From contig JAFWZP010000035.1 of the NCBI GenBank assembly GCA_017522255.1, positions 1 to 36,014 on the forward strand: DNA of 36,014 nt, given 5' to 3'. This document shows positions 7,772 through 17,002 of the stretch, piece by piece. This DNA is from Bacteroidales bacterium. GTDB lineage: Bacteria > Bacteroidota > Bacteroidia > Bacteroidales > P3. A program made the position numbers and the translations under genes. How positions within the stretch are numbered: the first letter of the stretch is position 1; each line of letters starts with the position of its first letter. The notes under the pieces are model-generated. The model was not told the DNA's origin and made no database searches. It was given only the letters and a program-made list of their open reading frames with translations.

Positions 7772-10700
7772 TTAAAATTGGAATGCATTTAAATCAACCG
7801 GACGCATTGTTCCAAACCATTTCACTATTCTTTCACCCATTGGTGTTTTAACGTGGATTAAATACATACCACCGGATATTGGCAATCCTGTGTGTGTTTT
7901 CAAATCCCAATCCAATGTGTAGCCTGTATTTGCATTACCGGCATCACTTGGTGAAGGTCCTAAACGACGTACCAATGTTCCATCTACTGTATATATAGAT
8001 ACTGTAGAGTTTGCAGGAAGATTAGTTATACGTACACGTGTATCCAACTGACTCGAAGTTTCGTAAGCCGAGTTGCTATAGTATGGATTTGGAACAACTG
8101 CGATATTGTCTAATATAGAATTAGTCAAATCTTCGTTGTTTTCGTATTGATCAGTCAATGTTATTACATCGCTTGTCAATTCAAATTCATACATAGGATT
8201 GTTAGCGTTCAATTCTTCTACTCCTGAATGTGCAGGTTTGCTTTCGTTGTGGCTATAGAATTTAGAATATGGTTTCGACACATTTATATCTATAGTTACA
8301 TCACAAGGTATTTCGTCGTACGAAGTAAATACAAATTCTTCTGATGTTACCAAAGGCATATTAACCCACATTACACTCGAGAATAAGAATGCCGAAGAGT
8401 CGCGCAATGCAACACAATATTTTTGATTTTCGGCAGTAAACAAACCATGATTAATGTGAGCACCATTGTCAACTTTTGTAGTCATCAAGCGATCCAACGA
8501 CGACAACATTCTCCAAGCCCATCTACCCTCGTCATACGAAGGAGTAACATAGTTTTTGTATGCTCTGTCTTCTATCGATAAATCTTTATATAATTGGTTG
8601 TTTGCTCCAAGTACATATATAAAGTGACGGCCACCCATTACATAATCGCTCGAACCTAACATGGTAGTAGCTGTTGGATTCCACAACATATCTTTACCAT
8701 TTTCTGATGGGTAACGAGAGTCTTCGCCAAACATTATGTTCAAGCGTTCACCTGTTTCGATATTGATAACATATCCTGGGAACCAACCCATACCCGAATC
8801 AGCTACAACTGTAACAGTTCTGCCTTTATCTTTTATTTCCCATATATAAGTTGTAGGATTACCTTCTTTATCAACCGAAGGAGCTGCACGCAATTGGAAA
8901 CGACGTACATTACCCTCAGATTGTGTATAGTTTTCGCTCATTTCCAATACAGGACAACGAGTCCATTTAGATTTATCTTTGGTAATAACCACACGTATAC
9001 TCGACACATTGCTCATATCGTTGTAGTTCAAAGAAGCATTGGTTGCAGGATCGTAATAAGTACGATATATCTTGTTATACGATTCTTTAAATCTGTTATA
9101 ACCACCGTTAGCACCTACTTCTTTACCATTTTCATCCCATACAAATTTCGATTTGTCAGCCACAAAGTGACGGAACGAGAAACCGGGGTGATAATCCAAT
9201 GTAGATACCAAAGCGTAAGGAGCCCATGTGCCATTAGAAGCAGACGACGATTGCAAAACTTTTTCGAATGTTTCGTTTTTATCCAAAGCGTATGTTTCTG
9301 TTCTATTATTATCTAAATCTAGAATGTATTTATAATAGTCTTCATCCAAATAACCACCGGATGATACTTGTACATCACCTGTTTGAGTTAAGAAAGTATT
9401 TCTATTCTCTTGTACAAATTGGTTACCTGCACGAATCCAGTTATAAGCCATATAGTTATCATTATCAGGCAAACCGGTTAACCACATTTTGGTAACATCT
9501 TCGAACTCCATAGTGGCACCCAAGAAAGTACCATCGTTGATATAACCACCACCGTAAGCACCTGTTGCTGTAGTAGAATTTACATCGATAGGCGAAGCAA
9601 CAGCGTTAGCATTCGACAAGCATATCGATATACCCAAATCCAATATCAATTGTTCGTTGTAGCGAGCAATTGGGTGTTCTGATTTTATTTCGTAAACATC
9701 ATCATATATAGCTTCACCATCTTTGCGAGTTACAACCCAAGTAGCAGCCGAATCAACGCCGGAGAACTTGATAATAAATTCGCCCGGTTTAACATTCAAT
9801 GGGTCTACTATACGTATCGACAATGGACCATAGTTCTTTTCGTAACGAGGATGAGTTATAATCCAAGGATCGTTTACACCATTAGCTTCCATACTAGCAG
9901 CATGATGTGTAGGTTCTTGACCGGGAGCACCCATCAATTCTTCGATAGAACTTTCGGTCAAACGCAATACATTGTTTCCATTACCGAAACCTTCGATACG
10001 AGTGATTTCGGGCGAAGTGCCGTAGGCAGCTTGGATAATAGTACCACCATTTTCGTTAGATGGATCGTGAGGCATAACCTTTATAGCTTCGATAGAACCT
10101 TGTTTTTCGTTTTTACGACCTGCAAGGTAAGGAGTTTTTTGACCATCCAATTTACCTGCATCGGTAGGATCGTAAGCTTTGTAGCGGTTATGAGCGTATG
10201 CTATAGCTATAAAGTAGTATTCTTTGTTGTTTACCAAACGAGTGTTGTTGCCGGTAGCAAAAGCATCGTTGGCAATTCTGAAAGAGTGTTGTATACCTTT
10301 GTTAGCACCCGACACCTTAACCGAAGGCACCAAAGCACCAATAGAACCATTCATTTCGTAGTTAACCAATTTTCCGATAGGCAATGTTTTAGCGTCATCG
10401 TAATAGTTTTCGATATCGCATTGAGCTACCAAACGAGCTTTGGTTTCGTCGCCAAGGTCGGTAACCGAAACAGTAGCGTCTTTCAATTGATATATTTGAT
10501 AACCTTCGAATTTGAACGATCTTTCTTCGTCGCTATATGGAATATTTTCGGTTTCTTGACGAGTAGTAACAACGATATTACCATTAATATCAGTCAAAGG
10601 ATTGCCATCAGCACCACGAACAGTATCAGTTACAGTAACTAAATTAGATGAAAATCTAGCTATAGAAGGATCTTGTTCGTTGTATTTTTCGTTGTAGTTG

Positions 10701-12685
10701 TTAGAGTTAGGATTATCGTAAGTCAAATAAAGAATAACTTCGTTTTCCAATTCTTGAGCTACAAGAGTAGGAGCATCCGGACCATCGATAATTTTGAAAC
10801 AGTTTTCGAACAACGATTGACATTTATCGTCTATTTGACGCAACAAAGCCACTGAAGCAGAAGGACCGCCACTTGCGGCTTGAGCGAAAGGAATACCCAC
10901 TGTAATGTAGTTAACAGCACCCGGTTTAAGAGTAAACGGACCGGCAGACTGCATAAAACGACGGTCTCCTGCAGTATTTGAAGCACCATTACCATCAGTG
11001 TTCTTTTCAGTCCATTCAAAAGGAGCAGGTGTACCATCAGTACCCCAATTCCATGGGTCGCTATCACCGGGAAACATAAAGTCAGTACCTATTTCGGTAG
11101 TACCAGCAGCATTGATACCATCACCACCAAATCTCATACGGGTTTTGTTTTTCCAAACACCGGTTAGGTAGTTGTAGTAGTCATAAGCTTTTTCAGGTTC
11201 ACCATTGTCGCCCGACGCATTGTTGTAGTATACAAAACGACGCATACCAAAACGTTCGTCATCTACTATGCCGTTACCAAAGTTTACACCATTGATTGCA
11301 CAGTTGTTGACAGTTTCGCCCGGTTTGAAATACCAAACACCACCTGTTTCGTTATCGTAGAACAATTCAGCATCTTCTGACAATTGGATAGTATCATAAC
11401 ATTGTTTGTCTTCCAACCAATAGTTTTGCAAATACTTGCTATATTCAGGGTGATTTTTAGCTTTTTCGATATCAATTTTAGGATTATCACTTCCATCCGG
11501 ATCCATATAAGGACCTTGGAAGAAGTCGATACCAACGGCAGGAGGATTTCCCGAATAAGTTTCGGCAGTACCCGAACCATCTTGGTCTTTACCATTGTAG
11601 CAATAACCCAAACCACGTTTTACGTCGCAACCTACAAAGTCGTCATGGGCATAACCTAAATCCGGGTCAACCCATTGACTGAAATAAGTATTAGCCAATT
11701 CGTAAGTAGAGCGGTTGATGATTTCGTAAGTATAGAAAGTCATGTTGTTGATTTCGTCGTTAGTAGAGAATGCGAAAGCTTGAGCACGAATTTCCAAACC
11801 GATAGCTTGACCACTCGATTCGGTGTGAGAGTTACCGTTATCGTTAAATACCCACCAAATAGTTTGGTCGCCTTTAAGCACTTGGTCAGAAAGGATACTA
11901 CCTGTGATTTGTTGAGCACCACCTGTACCATTAGTTTGTTCCATAGAACGAGCAGGCTCGTATTTTTCGCCAGGAGCAAGGTTGGCTTTCAAAGTTTTAG
12001 GACATAATTCATTGTCGAAATCATAGTAAGGATAATCACCTTTAGTGTAATCGTATTCACCATCACCATCGGCATCAAAGAAAGGTGCCAAATATCTTGA
12101 TTGGTTTTTGGAAGTGTTGCCATGAGCAGGCCATTCTTTTATTACATCAGGAATAAGACCTTCGTCATATTTTTCGTTTGGCATAGGAGCGCCATCTTCC
12201 GAGTAGTCAAACATACCGCGGAAAGTTTGCACTTCAGCTTGGGTGATTTTGTAATGTCTGTCGTATTCGTTACAAACATCCAACGATACAGTAGCTTGAC
12301 CGTCCACAGTCAAAGGACCGGGCCAATAGTCGTCTCCCGAAGAACCGAATTTCAAAGCTGCAATACGAAGTTGGTCGTTAACGTCGGTACCACCAATCCA
12401 AAGAGCAGCACAATACATAGGTGTAGAAGAACCATTTGCCGGAATATAATACTTAGCAATGGCTCCATCGAACCACATATTACCATAAGCGTTGATAAGA
12501 GCACGCACATTGTTGATGTTCAACTCTGCAGTACTTTGAGCTCTTTTACAACGCGACTCATCTTTTGTTGCAACAGCCTTTCTTGCCATCTTCTTCGCAC
12601 CGATATACTCGCGAGCCGTAGCTGTTTGAGAAAAAGAAGCACAAAGGAATGCAACTAATATTATTCTACTAAATATATTTTTCAT
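7772..12685 (-). CDS. Very large exported protein with T9SS-like C-terminal domain
   Basis: A 1637-aa protein. Residues 1-24 form a signal peptide ending in SQTATA. An Asp-rich metal-binding-like stretch (DADGDGEYDYTKGDYPYYD) lies near residue 205, followed by an aromatic/Asn-rich region of unknown fold. The last ~110 residues resemble a T9SS sorting domain: IAVVPNPYY, then VSIYTVDGTLVRRLG and SGGMYLIHVKT. The tail continues past the usual end as ERIVKWFGTMRPVDLNAFQF. This suggests export by Sec and then surface delivery or outer-membrane association. It sits between a TonB receptor (38 bases upstream) and a PorV/PorQ-like barrel (31 bases downstream), probably in one operon. I recognise the architecture but no enzyme domain. 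Confidence 0.8.
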   Translation of the reverse strand: MKNIFSRIILVAFLCASFSQTATAREYIGAKKMARKAVATKDESRCKRAQSTAELNINNVRALINAYGNMWFDGAIAKYYIPANGSSTPMYCAALWIGGTDVNDQLRIAALKFGSSGDDYWPGPLTVDGQATVSLDVCNEYDRHYKITQAEVQTFRGMFDYSEDGAPMPNEKYDEGLIPDVIKEWPAHGNTSKNQSRYLAPFFDADGDGEYDYTKGDYPYYDFDNELCPKTLKANLAPGEKYEPARSMEQTNGTGGAQQITGSILSDQVLKGDQTIWWVFNDNGNSHTESSGQAIGLEIRAQAFAFSTNDEINNMTFYTYEIINRSTYELANTYFSQWVDPDLGYAHDDFVGCDVKRGLGYCYNGKDQDGSGTAETYSGNPPAVGIDFFQGPYMDPDGSDNPKIDIEKAKNHPEYSKYLQNYWLEDKQCYDTIQLSEDAELFYDNETGGVWYFKPGETVNNCAINGVNFGNGIVDDERFGMRRFVYYNNASGDNGEPEKAYDYYNYLTGVWKNKTRMRFGGDGINAAGTTEIGTDFMFPGDSDPWNWGTDGTPAPFEWTEKNTDGNGASNTAGDRRFMQSAGPFTLKPGAVNYITVGIPFAQAASGGPSASVALLRQIDDKCQSLFENCFKIIDGPDAPTLVAQELENEVILYLTYDNPNSNNYNEKYNEQDPSIARFSSNLVTVTDTVRGADGNPLTDINGNIVVTTRQETENIPYSDEERSFKFEGYQIYQLKDATVSVTDLGDETKARLVAQCDIENYYDDAKTLPIGKLVNYEMNGSIGALVPSVKVSGANKGIQHSFRIANDAFATGNNTRLVNNKEYYFIAIAYAHNRYKAYDPTDAGKLDGQKTPYLAGRKNEKQGSIEAIKVMPHDPSNENGGTIIQAAYGTSPEITRIEGFGNGNNVLRLTESSIEELMGAPGQEPTHHAASMEANGVNDPWIITHPRYEKNYGPLSIRIVDPLNVKPGEFIIKFSGVDSAATWVVTRKDGEAIYDDVYEIKSEHPIARYNEQLILDLGISICLSNANAVASPIDVNSTTATGAYGGGYINDGTFLGATMEFEDVTKMWLTGLPDNDNYMAYNWIRAGNQFVQENRNTFLTQTGDVQVSSGGYLDEDYYKYILDLDNNRTETYALDKNETFEKVLQSSSASNGTWAPYALVSTLDYHPGFSFRHFVADKSKFVWDENGKEVGANGGYNRFKESYNKIYRTYYDPATNASLNYNDMSNVSSIRVVITKDKSKWTRCPVLEMSENYTQSEGNVRRFQLRAAPSVDKEGNPTTYIWEIKDKGRTVTVVADSGMGWFPGYVINIETGERLNIMFGEDSRYPSENGKDMLWNPTATTMLGSSDYVMGGRHFIYVLGANNQLYKDLSIEDRAYKNYVTPSYDEGRWAWRMLSSLDRLMTTKVDNGAHINHGLFTAENQKYCVALRDSSAFLFSSVMWVNMPLVTSEEFVFTSYDEIPCDVTIDINVSKPYSKFYSHNESKPAHSGVEELNANNPMYEFELTSDVITLTDQYENNEDLTNSILDNIAVVPNPYYSNSAYETSSQLDTRVRITNLPANSTVSIYTVDGTLVRRLGPSPSDAGNANTGYTLDWDLKTHTGLPISGGMYLIHVKTPMGERIVKWFGTMRPVDLNAFQF

Positions 12686-12723
12686 CTTTATCTTATTTTA
12701 CAAATTACAAATATGCTTCACTA

Positions 12724-15700
12724 TTAGAATTGATAAGTTAATTCGAGACGTATCATACGAGGCGTAGAATAATTCCAACCGCTCATCAACATGATAGCAT
12801 ACAAATCTCTGTAAGAATCAGGATTCAAGTACGAATTGATAAGAGATTGAGTTTCGGGGTCTGTAAGATAACCATTATCATCGGGGTTACCTGTTACAGA
12901 GTATACGCCTAAAATATTGCGAATATCAAACAAGTTGCTTACAGCAACAGCGGCTCTCAAATAAGTTTCGCGTTTGTTTTTACCAACGTTGATAGTCCAC
13001 ATTTTATCTACAACAGCATCGATATAGAAGCCCCATGGCAAACGAGCACCACGATAGCTACCTACGATAGTTGTTTGCATATTAGATAAAGCCTTGGTGT
13101 AAGGACGACCCGATTGAGCAACAAGATTTAAGTTGACACCGAAGTTTTCCAACAAATTAACTGTTTTGGCACGTTCTTCACCATTTTCATCTTTCACTTT
13201 GCGAGTCCAAGTAGGTCCATTGTATTTATTACCTGCACCATAACGGAAGTCTAAGTTTACTTTAAACTCGTGACGACGGTCGTCGGCGATAGGAGCCAAC
13301 ACTTTCAACGAAGAGAAACCTTCTTTGATAAGTTGTTGCATGGTTGTAGTAGATATACCTGTACCTTCGGCATATTGCAATGTGTAGTTGGCACTCAAAC
13401 GGATATTTTTTGTTTGACGCAAATCGTAAGCAATCGAGAAACCTTTAGTGGTTTTAAAGTCGATGTTGTCATACGAATAGTAGTTAGGGTTAGGGTCAGC
13501 ACCTACATATTGAATCAATTGAATAAGATCTCTTGTTTCTTTATAGTAAGCCGAAATTTTAACAGCCGAATTTGCGTTCAAAGCTTGTTCGAAACCTAAT
13601 TCGTAGTTAGTGATTTTTTCGGGTTTCAAGTTAGGATTGCTGATAGCCGAAATTTGAGTCATATATAAATAGCTATAGTAGTCAGCTTGCCATGCCGAAG
13701 AAGGACGGCGAGCGATAATGTCGTAACTTGCTTTGAATTGCGATTTGTCAGAAACCGGGAACGAGAAAGCAATACGAGGCATTACTACCAATTGAGGTTC
13801 GTAGTCTTCGAAAGCATCGGCGCTCAACTTAGGCGAAGAAGAACCATCTTTACGATAAGGAGTAGGTTTACCCGAAGCACCTTTTACATCGTATGGGTCG
13901 CTTACTTCAACACCATTAGCATCGTACCAAGTAGAACCCGAACGATAACCAACGATAGTAGGAGTTCCCGACACAGCGTCAACGTATGGAACCCAATCGT
14001 CGCCAACAGATTCAGGAATTTCGCCATTGAATGGTATAGTGCTGTTTTCGGCTCTCAATTCGCCTACGGTGTAAGAGTCATACAACAAATAAGGATCTTT
14101 CAATACCATTTGGTTAGCATCGAAACGGTCAACACGAACACCTATATTGAATATAAGGTCGTTGTTAAATTCGAATTGGTCTTGGATATAACCGGCCATA
14201 TATATTGGCGAGAAAGCACCGATAGGACGGTTTACTTTATCGTCGAAGAAATCTTGCAACGATGTTTTTCCATTAGTTACATTACCTTTATAGTCATAAC
14301 CATAATAAGAAACTAGAGCATTGCTACCACTGTTGAATAATTCGTCAGCCGACAACATATCCATCGAGAATGAACTTGGGTCGTAAGAATCAACATCTAT
14401 CCAATCGGTAGCCGACAAACCATATTTTTCGCGGAAAGCAGCATCGAAATAAGTTTGACCTTCACCCACCAAACGATCGTAGCTTACGATAGGATATTCA
14501 CCCGATTCGTCGATAATAGGATTCGACAAATCCATCTGCATTATATGAGAGTTGGCCGATTGGCGCATAATAGTCCACAATCTGCGAGCATCCAAACTAT
14601 AAGAGTGAGTAGTACGTTGGTCGTATTGGAAACCTAATTCCAAAGAATGTTTTCCGATATCAACACCTGCTCTTGCTTGAATAAAGATATAGTCAGCCAA
14701 TACTTTTGCATACGATGACGAATTAAGACCAACGTTCGAAATCAAACCATAAATAGAAGCAGGAAAGTCGCCATTGCGAAGACCTCTGAATCCTACCAAA
14801 TTGTCTGAGTTAGTCAAATAAGGAACTATGTCAGCAAATTCGGGAGAGTAATAAAGTTGGTTGTTGTAGTTAGCCAACAAAGGATTGTATTCCGAACCCG
14901 AAACATAGGTCATATTGTCTTGCCATGCTTGTTGTACCAAAGCCATTTGTTCAACGCCATTGATTACCATACGTTGATAAGCGTAAGTAGGTATTTTTTC
15001 GGTTACGAAAGTACCTACGTGACCATACTTGAACACATCAGCGCCGAAATCAGGATTGTACGATTCTTGCCATACTCTTTCGAATTGAGCGGTAAGATTG
15101 TACATCATATTTTTCAAAGTCAAACCCGATTTAGATGTAGGCATAGTAGCGTCACCTTTCGAAGCATTTTCTGTTGCATCGGGGAAACGATGAGTAAAGT
15201 CGGCATTGATAGAGTATCTACCATAATCGGTTACCGAACCGGCACCATCGTTATAAAAAGAGTTTACGGGAGACTTACTTTTTTGGAACATAAATTCGCC
15301 CGAAAGACGAAGAATAGCATGTTCGGTAAAAGCGAAATCCAACGATCCTTCTACGTATGCAGAATATAAACTATTATTTTTTCTACGTTTTATAGTTGTA
15401 AAATCATCTTCTGTCAAATATTCACCTGCATAATTTATAGCATTTGTCAATGGGTCGTATACCAAAGGATTTTGTTCCATTTCTTCTCTCTTTTCGTCGT
15501 TTACCACTTGATATAAACGTTCGTTAGGGCGATAGGCTTGAGTGTGTGCATATTGTCCCATACCGCTTAAACGGAAACCGAGCAAAGTTCTTTTAGCACC
15601 TGCTGTACCATCTTCAGCTTTGGGTTGAATGGTAACAATAGGACCCGAAAGGTAAGCCGATAATCTGTTGTACAATCTGTAATCCAAATAGGTTTCGTAA

Positions 15701-16407
15701 CGCAACGAACCATGATACAAATTTGAAGGAGGACGCAAAGTAATAATTTGAGTACCACCGATAGCTTCGCCGTAGCGAGCAGGAGTACCACCCAGGATTA
15801 CTTGGATTTCTTCGATAGCTTCTTTTGGCACGGACACACCGGTGTTTTTACGCGCATTACCTACGTAAGTTACCATGTTGTCTTCACCACGAGCAGTACC
15901 TGTTCCACCATCGCTATAACCAACGCCGGCGGTAGTTACCGCTACGATAGCGTCGACAGAATTACTCGACATACGTTGGATATCCTCTTTACTTACGCGT
16001 TGTCCGGATTCAGGATTACCCTTGTCTACCAACGGAATCTTGTGATCCACGATTTTTACTTCATCCAGAGTCTTCGAAGTAGTCTCTAGAGTGATGGTTT
16101 CTGCATACGAGAAACCGCTTGCTTTTACAGGAACACCCTTTAACAACACTGTTCCCATACCCACTGCTGTAACTTTGACATCGTAGTTACCGGGAGCCAA
16201 AGGTTTGATAGTGTAGTTACCATCAAAATCAGTAGTGGCACCGCCTTTTTGTTCACCATTCTGAAGAACGATTACATTCACAAAAGGCTCAGGCTCTTTT
16301 GTTGTGCCATTCATAACAGTACCTTTTAAAGTACCTTGTGCAAATGCCACAACATTGGTTGCAAGTAGCAACCCGACTGTTAGCAGTACTTTTCTAAACA
16401 TACTCAT
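12724..16407 (-). CDS. TonB-dependent receptor with carboxypeptidase-like N-terminal domain
   Basis: A 1227-aa protein. A signal peptide (residues 1-24, LLTVGLLLATNVVAFAQ) is followed by a CarboxypepD-reg-like beta-sandwich (about 25-105: GTLKGTVMNGTTKEPEPFVN, TDFDGNYTIKPLAPGNYDVK). A plug-like region follows (about 130-235, with VPKEAIEEIQVILGGTPARYGEAIGG). A 22-strand-type barrel fills the rest and ends in LELTYQF with terminal Phe. It should import or bind a ligand at the outer membrane using TonB energy. There is no SusD-like partner or glycosidase next to it, so this does not look like a polysaccharide locus. It is instead linked to a giant T9SS-like protein and a PorV-like barrel. An alternative start two codons downstream (MFRK) is possible. 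Confidence 0.92.
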   Translation of the reverse strand: MSMFRKVLLTVGLLLATNVVAFAQGTLKGTVMNGTTKEPEPFVNVIVLQNGEQKGGATTDFDGNYTIKPLAPGNYDVKVTAVGMGTVLLKGVPVKASGFSYAETITLETTSKTLDEVKIVDHKIPLVDKGNPESGQRVSKEDIQRMSSNSVDAIVAVTTAGVGYSDGGTGTARGEDNMVTYVGNARKNTGVSVPKEAIEEIQVILGGTPARYGEAIGGTQIITLRPPSNLYHGSLRYETYLDYRLYNRLSAYLSGPIVTIQPKAEDGTAGAKRTLLGFRLSGMGQYAHTQAYRPNERLYQVVNDEKREEMEQNPLVYDPLTNAINYAGEYLTEDDFTTIKRRKNNSLYSAYVEGSLDFAFTEHAILRLSGEFMFQKSKSPVNSFYNDGAGSVTDYGRYSINADFTHRFPDATENASKGDATMPTSKSGLTLKNMMYNLTAQFERVWQESYNPDFGADVFKYGHVGTFVTEKIPTYAYQRMVINGVEQMALVQQAWQDNMTYVSGSEYNPLLANYNNQLYYSPEFADIVPYLTNSDNLVGFRGLRNGDFPASIYGLISNVGLNSSSYAKVLADYIFIQARAGVDIGKHSLELGFQYDQRTTHSYSLDARRLWTIMRQSANSHIMQMDLSNPIIDESGEYPIVSYDRLVGEGQTYFDAAFREKYGLSATDWIDVDSYDPSSFSMDMLSADELFNSGSNALVSYYGYDYKGNVTNGKTSLQDFFDDKVNRPIGAFSPIYMAGYIQDQFEFNNDLIFNIGVRVDRFDANQMVLKDPYLLYDSYTVGELRAENSTIPFNGEIPESVGDDWVPYVDAVSGTPTIVGYRSGSTWYDANGVEVSDPYDVKGASGKPTPYRKDGSSSPKLSADAFEDYEPQLVVMPRIAFSFPVSDKSQFKASYDIIARRPSSAWQADYYSYLYMTQISAISNPNLKPEKITNYELGFEQALNANSAVKISAYYKETRDLIQLIQYVGADPNPNYYSYDNIDFKTTKGFSIAYDLRQTKNIRLSANYTLQYAEGTGISTTTMQQLIKEGFSSLKVLAPIADDRRHEFKVNLDFRYGAGNKYNGPTWTRKVKDENGEERAKTVNLLENFGVNLNLVAQSGRPYTKALSNMQTTIVGSYRGARLPWGFYIDAVVDKMWTINVGKNKRETYLRAAVAVSNLFDIRNILGVYSVTGNPDDNGYLTDPETQSLINSYLNPDSYRDLYAIMLMSGWNYSTPRMIRLELTYQF

Positions 16408-16443
16408 CTAATTTTCATGTAAAGAATTAATTAATTAATTTAT

Positions 16444-16878
16444 TTATCTATTTTTTTCTGTTTCTATATACGGGTTGTCAATTATAGTGGAATATATAAC
16501 TGCTTTTCGCAAATCAAAGTCCACCTCATTTTTCAAACACGTTTCAATTTCATCTTCAGGTTCGTCTTCTATTATTATATTTGTTTCTTTATTTTCTTCT
16601 TTTTCTTGTATATAATTTACTGTCGTTGACGTTCTTTTTTTCAACATCTCGTTTTCGTACGAAAAATATTCATCAAACTTTCCCTGAGGTTGTTTGTTAT
16701 AGTCATAGCCGGTTGGCTCGTCGATGGGTATCGAAGCCTCATCGCCCATAGCCATTGCACCTTCCTGCTCTTCTTCCATATCAACAGAAGAAGTACTACC
16801 TTTTCTCTTCTTTACCGAGGAGAGAGAAGATAATACCATCAGTACAATCGTCCCTACTATTACCCAAATATCATCCAT
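16444..16878 (-). CDS. Small membrane-anchored acidic protein, conserved hypothetical
   Basis: A 144-aa protein with an N-terminal membrane helix (IWVIVGTIVLMVLSSLS, residues about 4-20). A highly acidic, probably disordered region (MEEEQEG.., EKEENKETNIIIEDEPEDEIE) follows. The C-terminus has DFDLRKAVIYSTIIDNPYIE, a motif I associate with conserved hypothetical proteins of Bacteroidales. No enzyme motif is seen. It has a good promoter 23 bases upstream (16901-16931) and ends 36 bases before the TonB receptor with no terminator between. It may therefore be the first gene of the four-gene operon and could regulate or assist it. Function unknown. Confidence 0.8.
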   Translation of the reverse strand: MDDIWVIVGTIVLMVLSSLSSVKKRKGSTSSVDMEEEQEGAMAMGDEASIPIDEPTGYDYNKQPQGKFDEYFSYENEMLKKRTSTTVNYIQEKEENKETNIIIEDEPEDEIETCLKNEVDFDLRKAVIYSTIIDNPYIETEKNR

Positions 16879-16900
16879 TTTTCACGTCCGAAATAAAGTA

Positions 16901-16931
16901 CAAAATTAAACAATCTAAATCCTAATTCAAA
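16901..16931 (-). promoter_or_regulatory. Promoter of the four-gene TonB/T9SS/PorV operon
   Basis: On the minus strand, TTTG is followed by 19 bases and TAATTTTG. This is an exact match to the Bacteroidota -33/-7 pattern TTTG-N19-TAnnTTTG. It is placed to give a leader of about 20 bases before the 144-aa gene. Confidence 0.8.
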
Positions 16932-16954
16932 CCTAAAAATTGTTATATATATAT

Positions 16955-16990
16955 CCAAGGGATTGATTAAACTAATTTTCAACCCCTTGG
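16955..16990 (-). terminator. Terminator after secDF
   Basis: Arms CCAAGGGATTGA (16955-16966) and TCAACCCCTTGG (16979-16990) form a 12-bp stem with one mismatch and a 12-base loop. It lies 12 bases past the secDF stop, with an AU-rich stretch following on the minus strand. It separates secDF from the downstream operon. Confidence 0.75.
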
Positions 16991-17002
16991 AAAGATATAG
17001 TT

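Noticed and set aside
9851..10642. 263-codon open frame on the plus strand inside the 1637-aa gene
   Set aside because: It is antisense to a gene with clear protein features. It is rich in Ser/Thr/Phe/Val as expected from an antisense frame, and has no signal, domain or ribosome-binding site.
13687..14316. 209-codon plus-strand frame inside the TonB receptor gene
   Set aside because: A shadow of the receptor coding sequence, with no family features.
12724..16407. SusC of a polysaccharide utilisation locus
   Set aside because: There is no SusD-like lipoprotein or carbohydrate enzyme next to it; its neighbours are a T9SS-like protein and a PorV/PorQ-like barrel.
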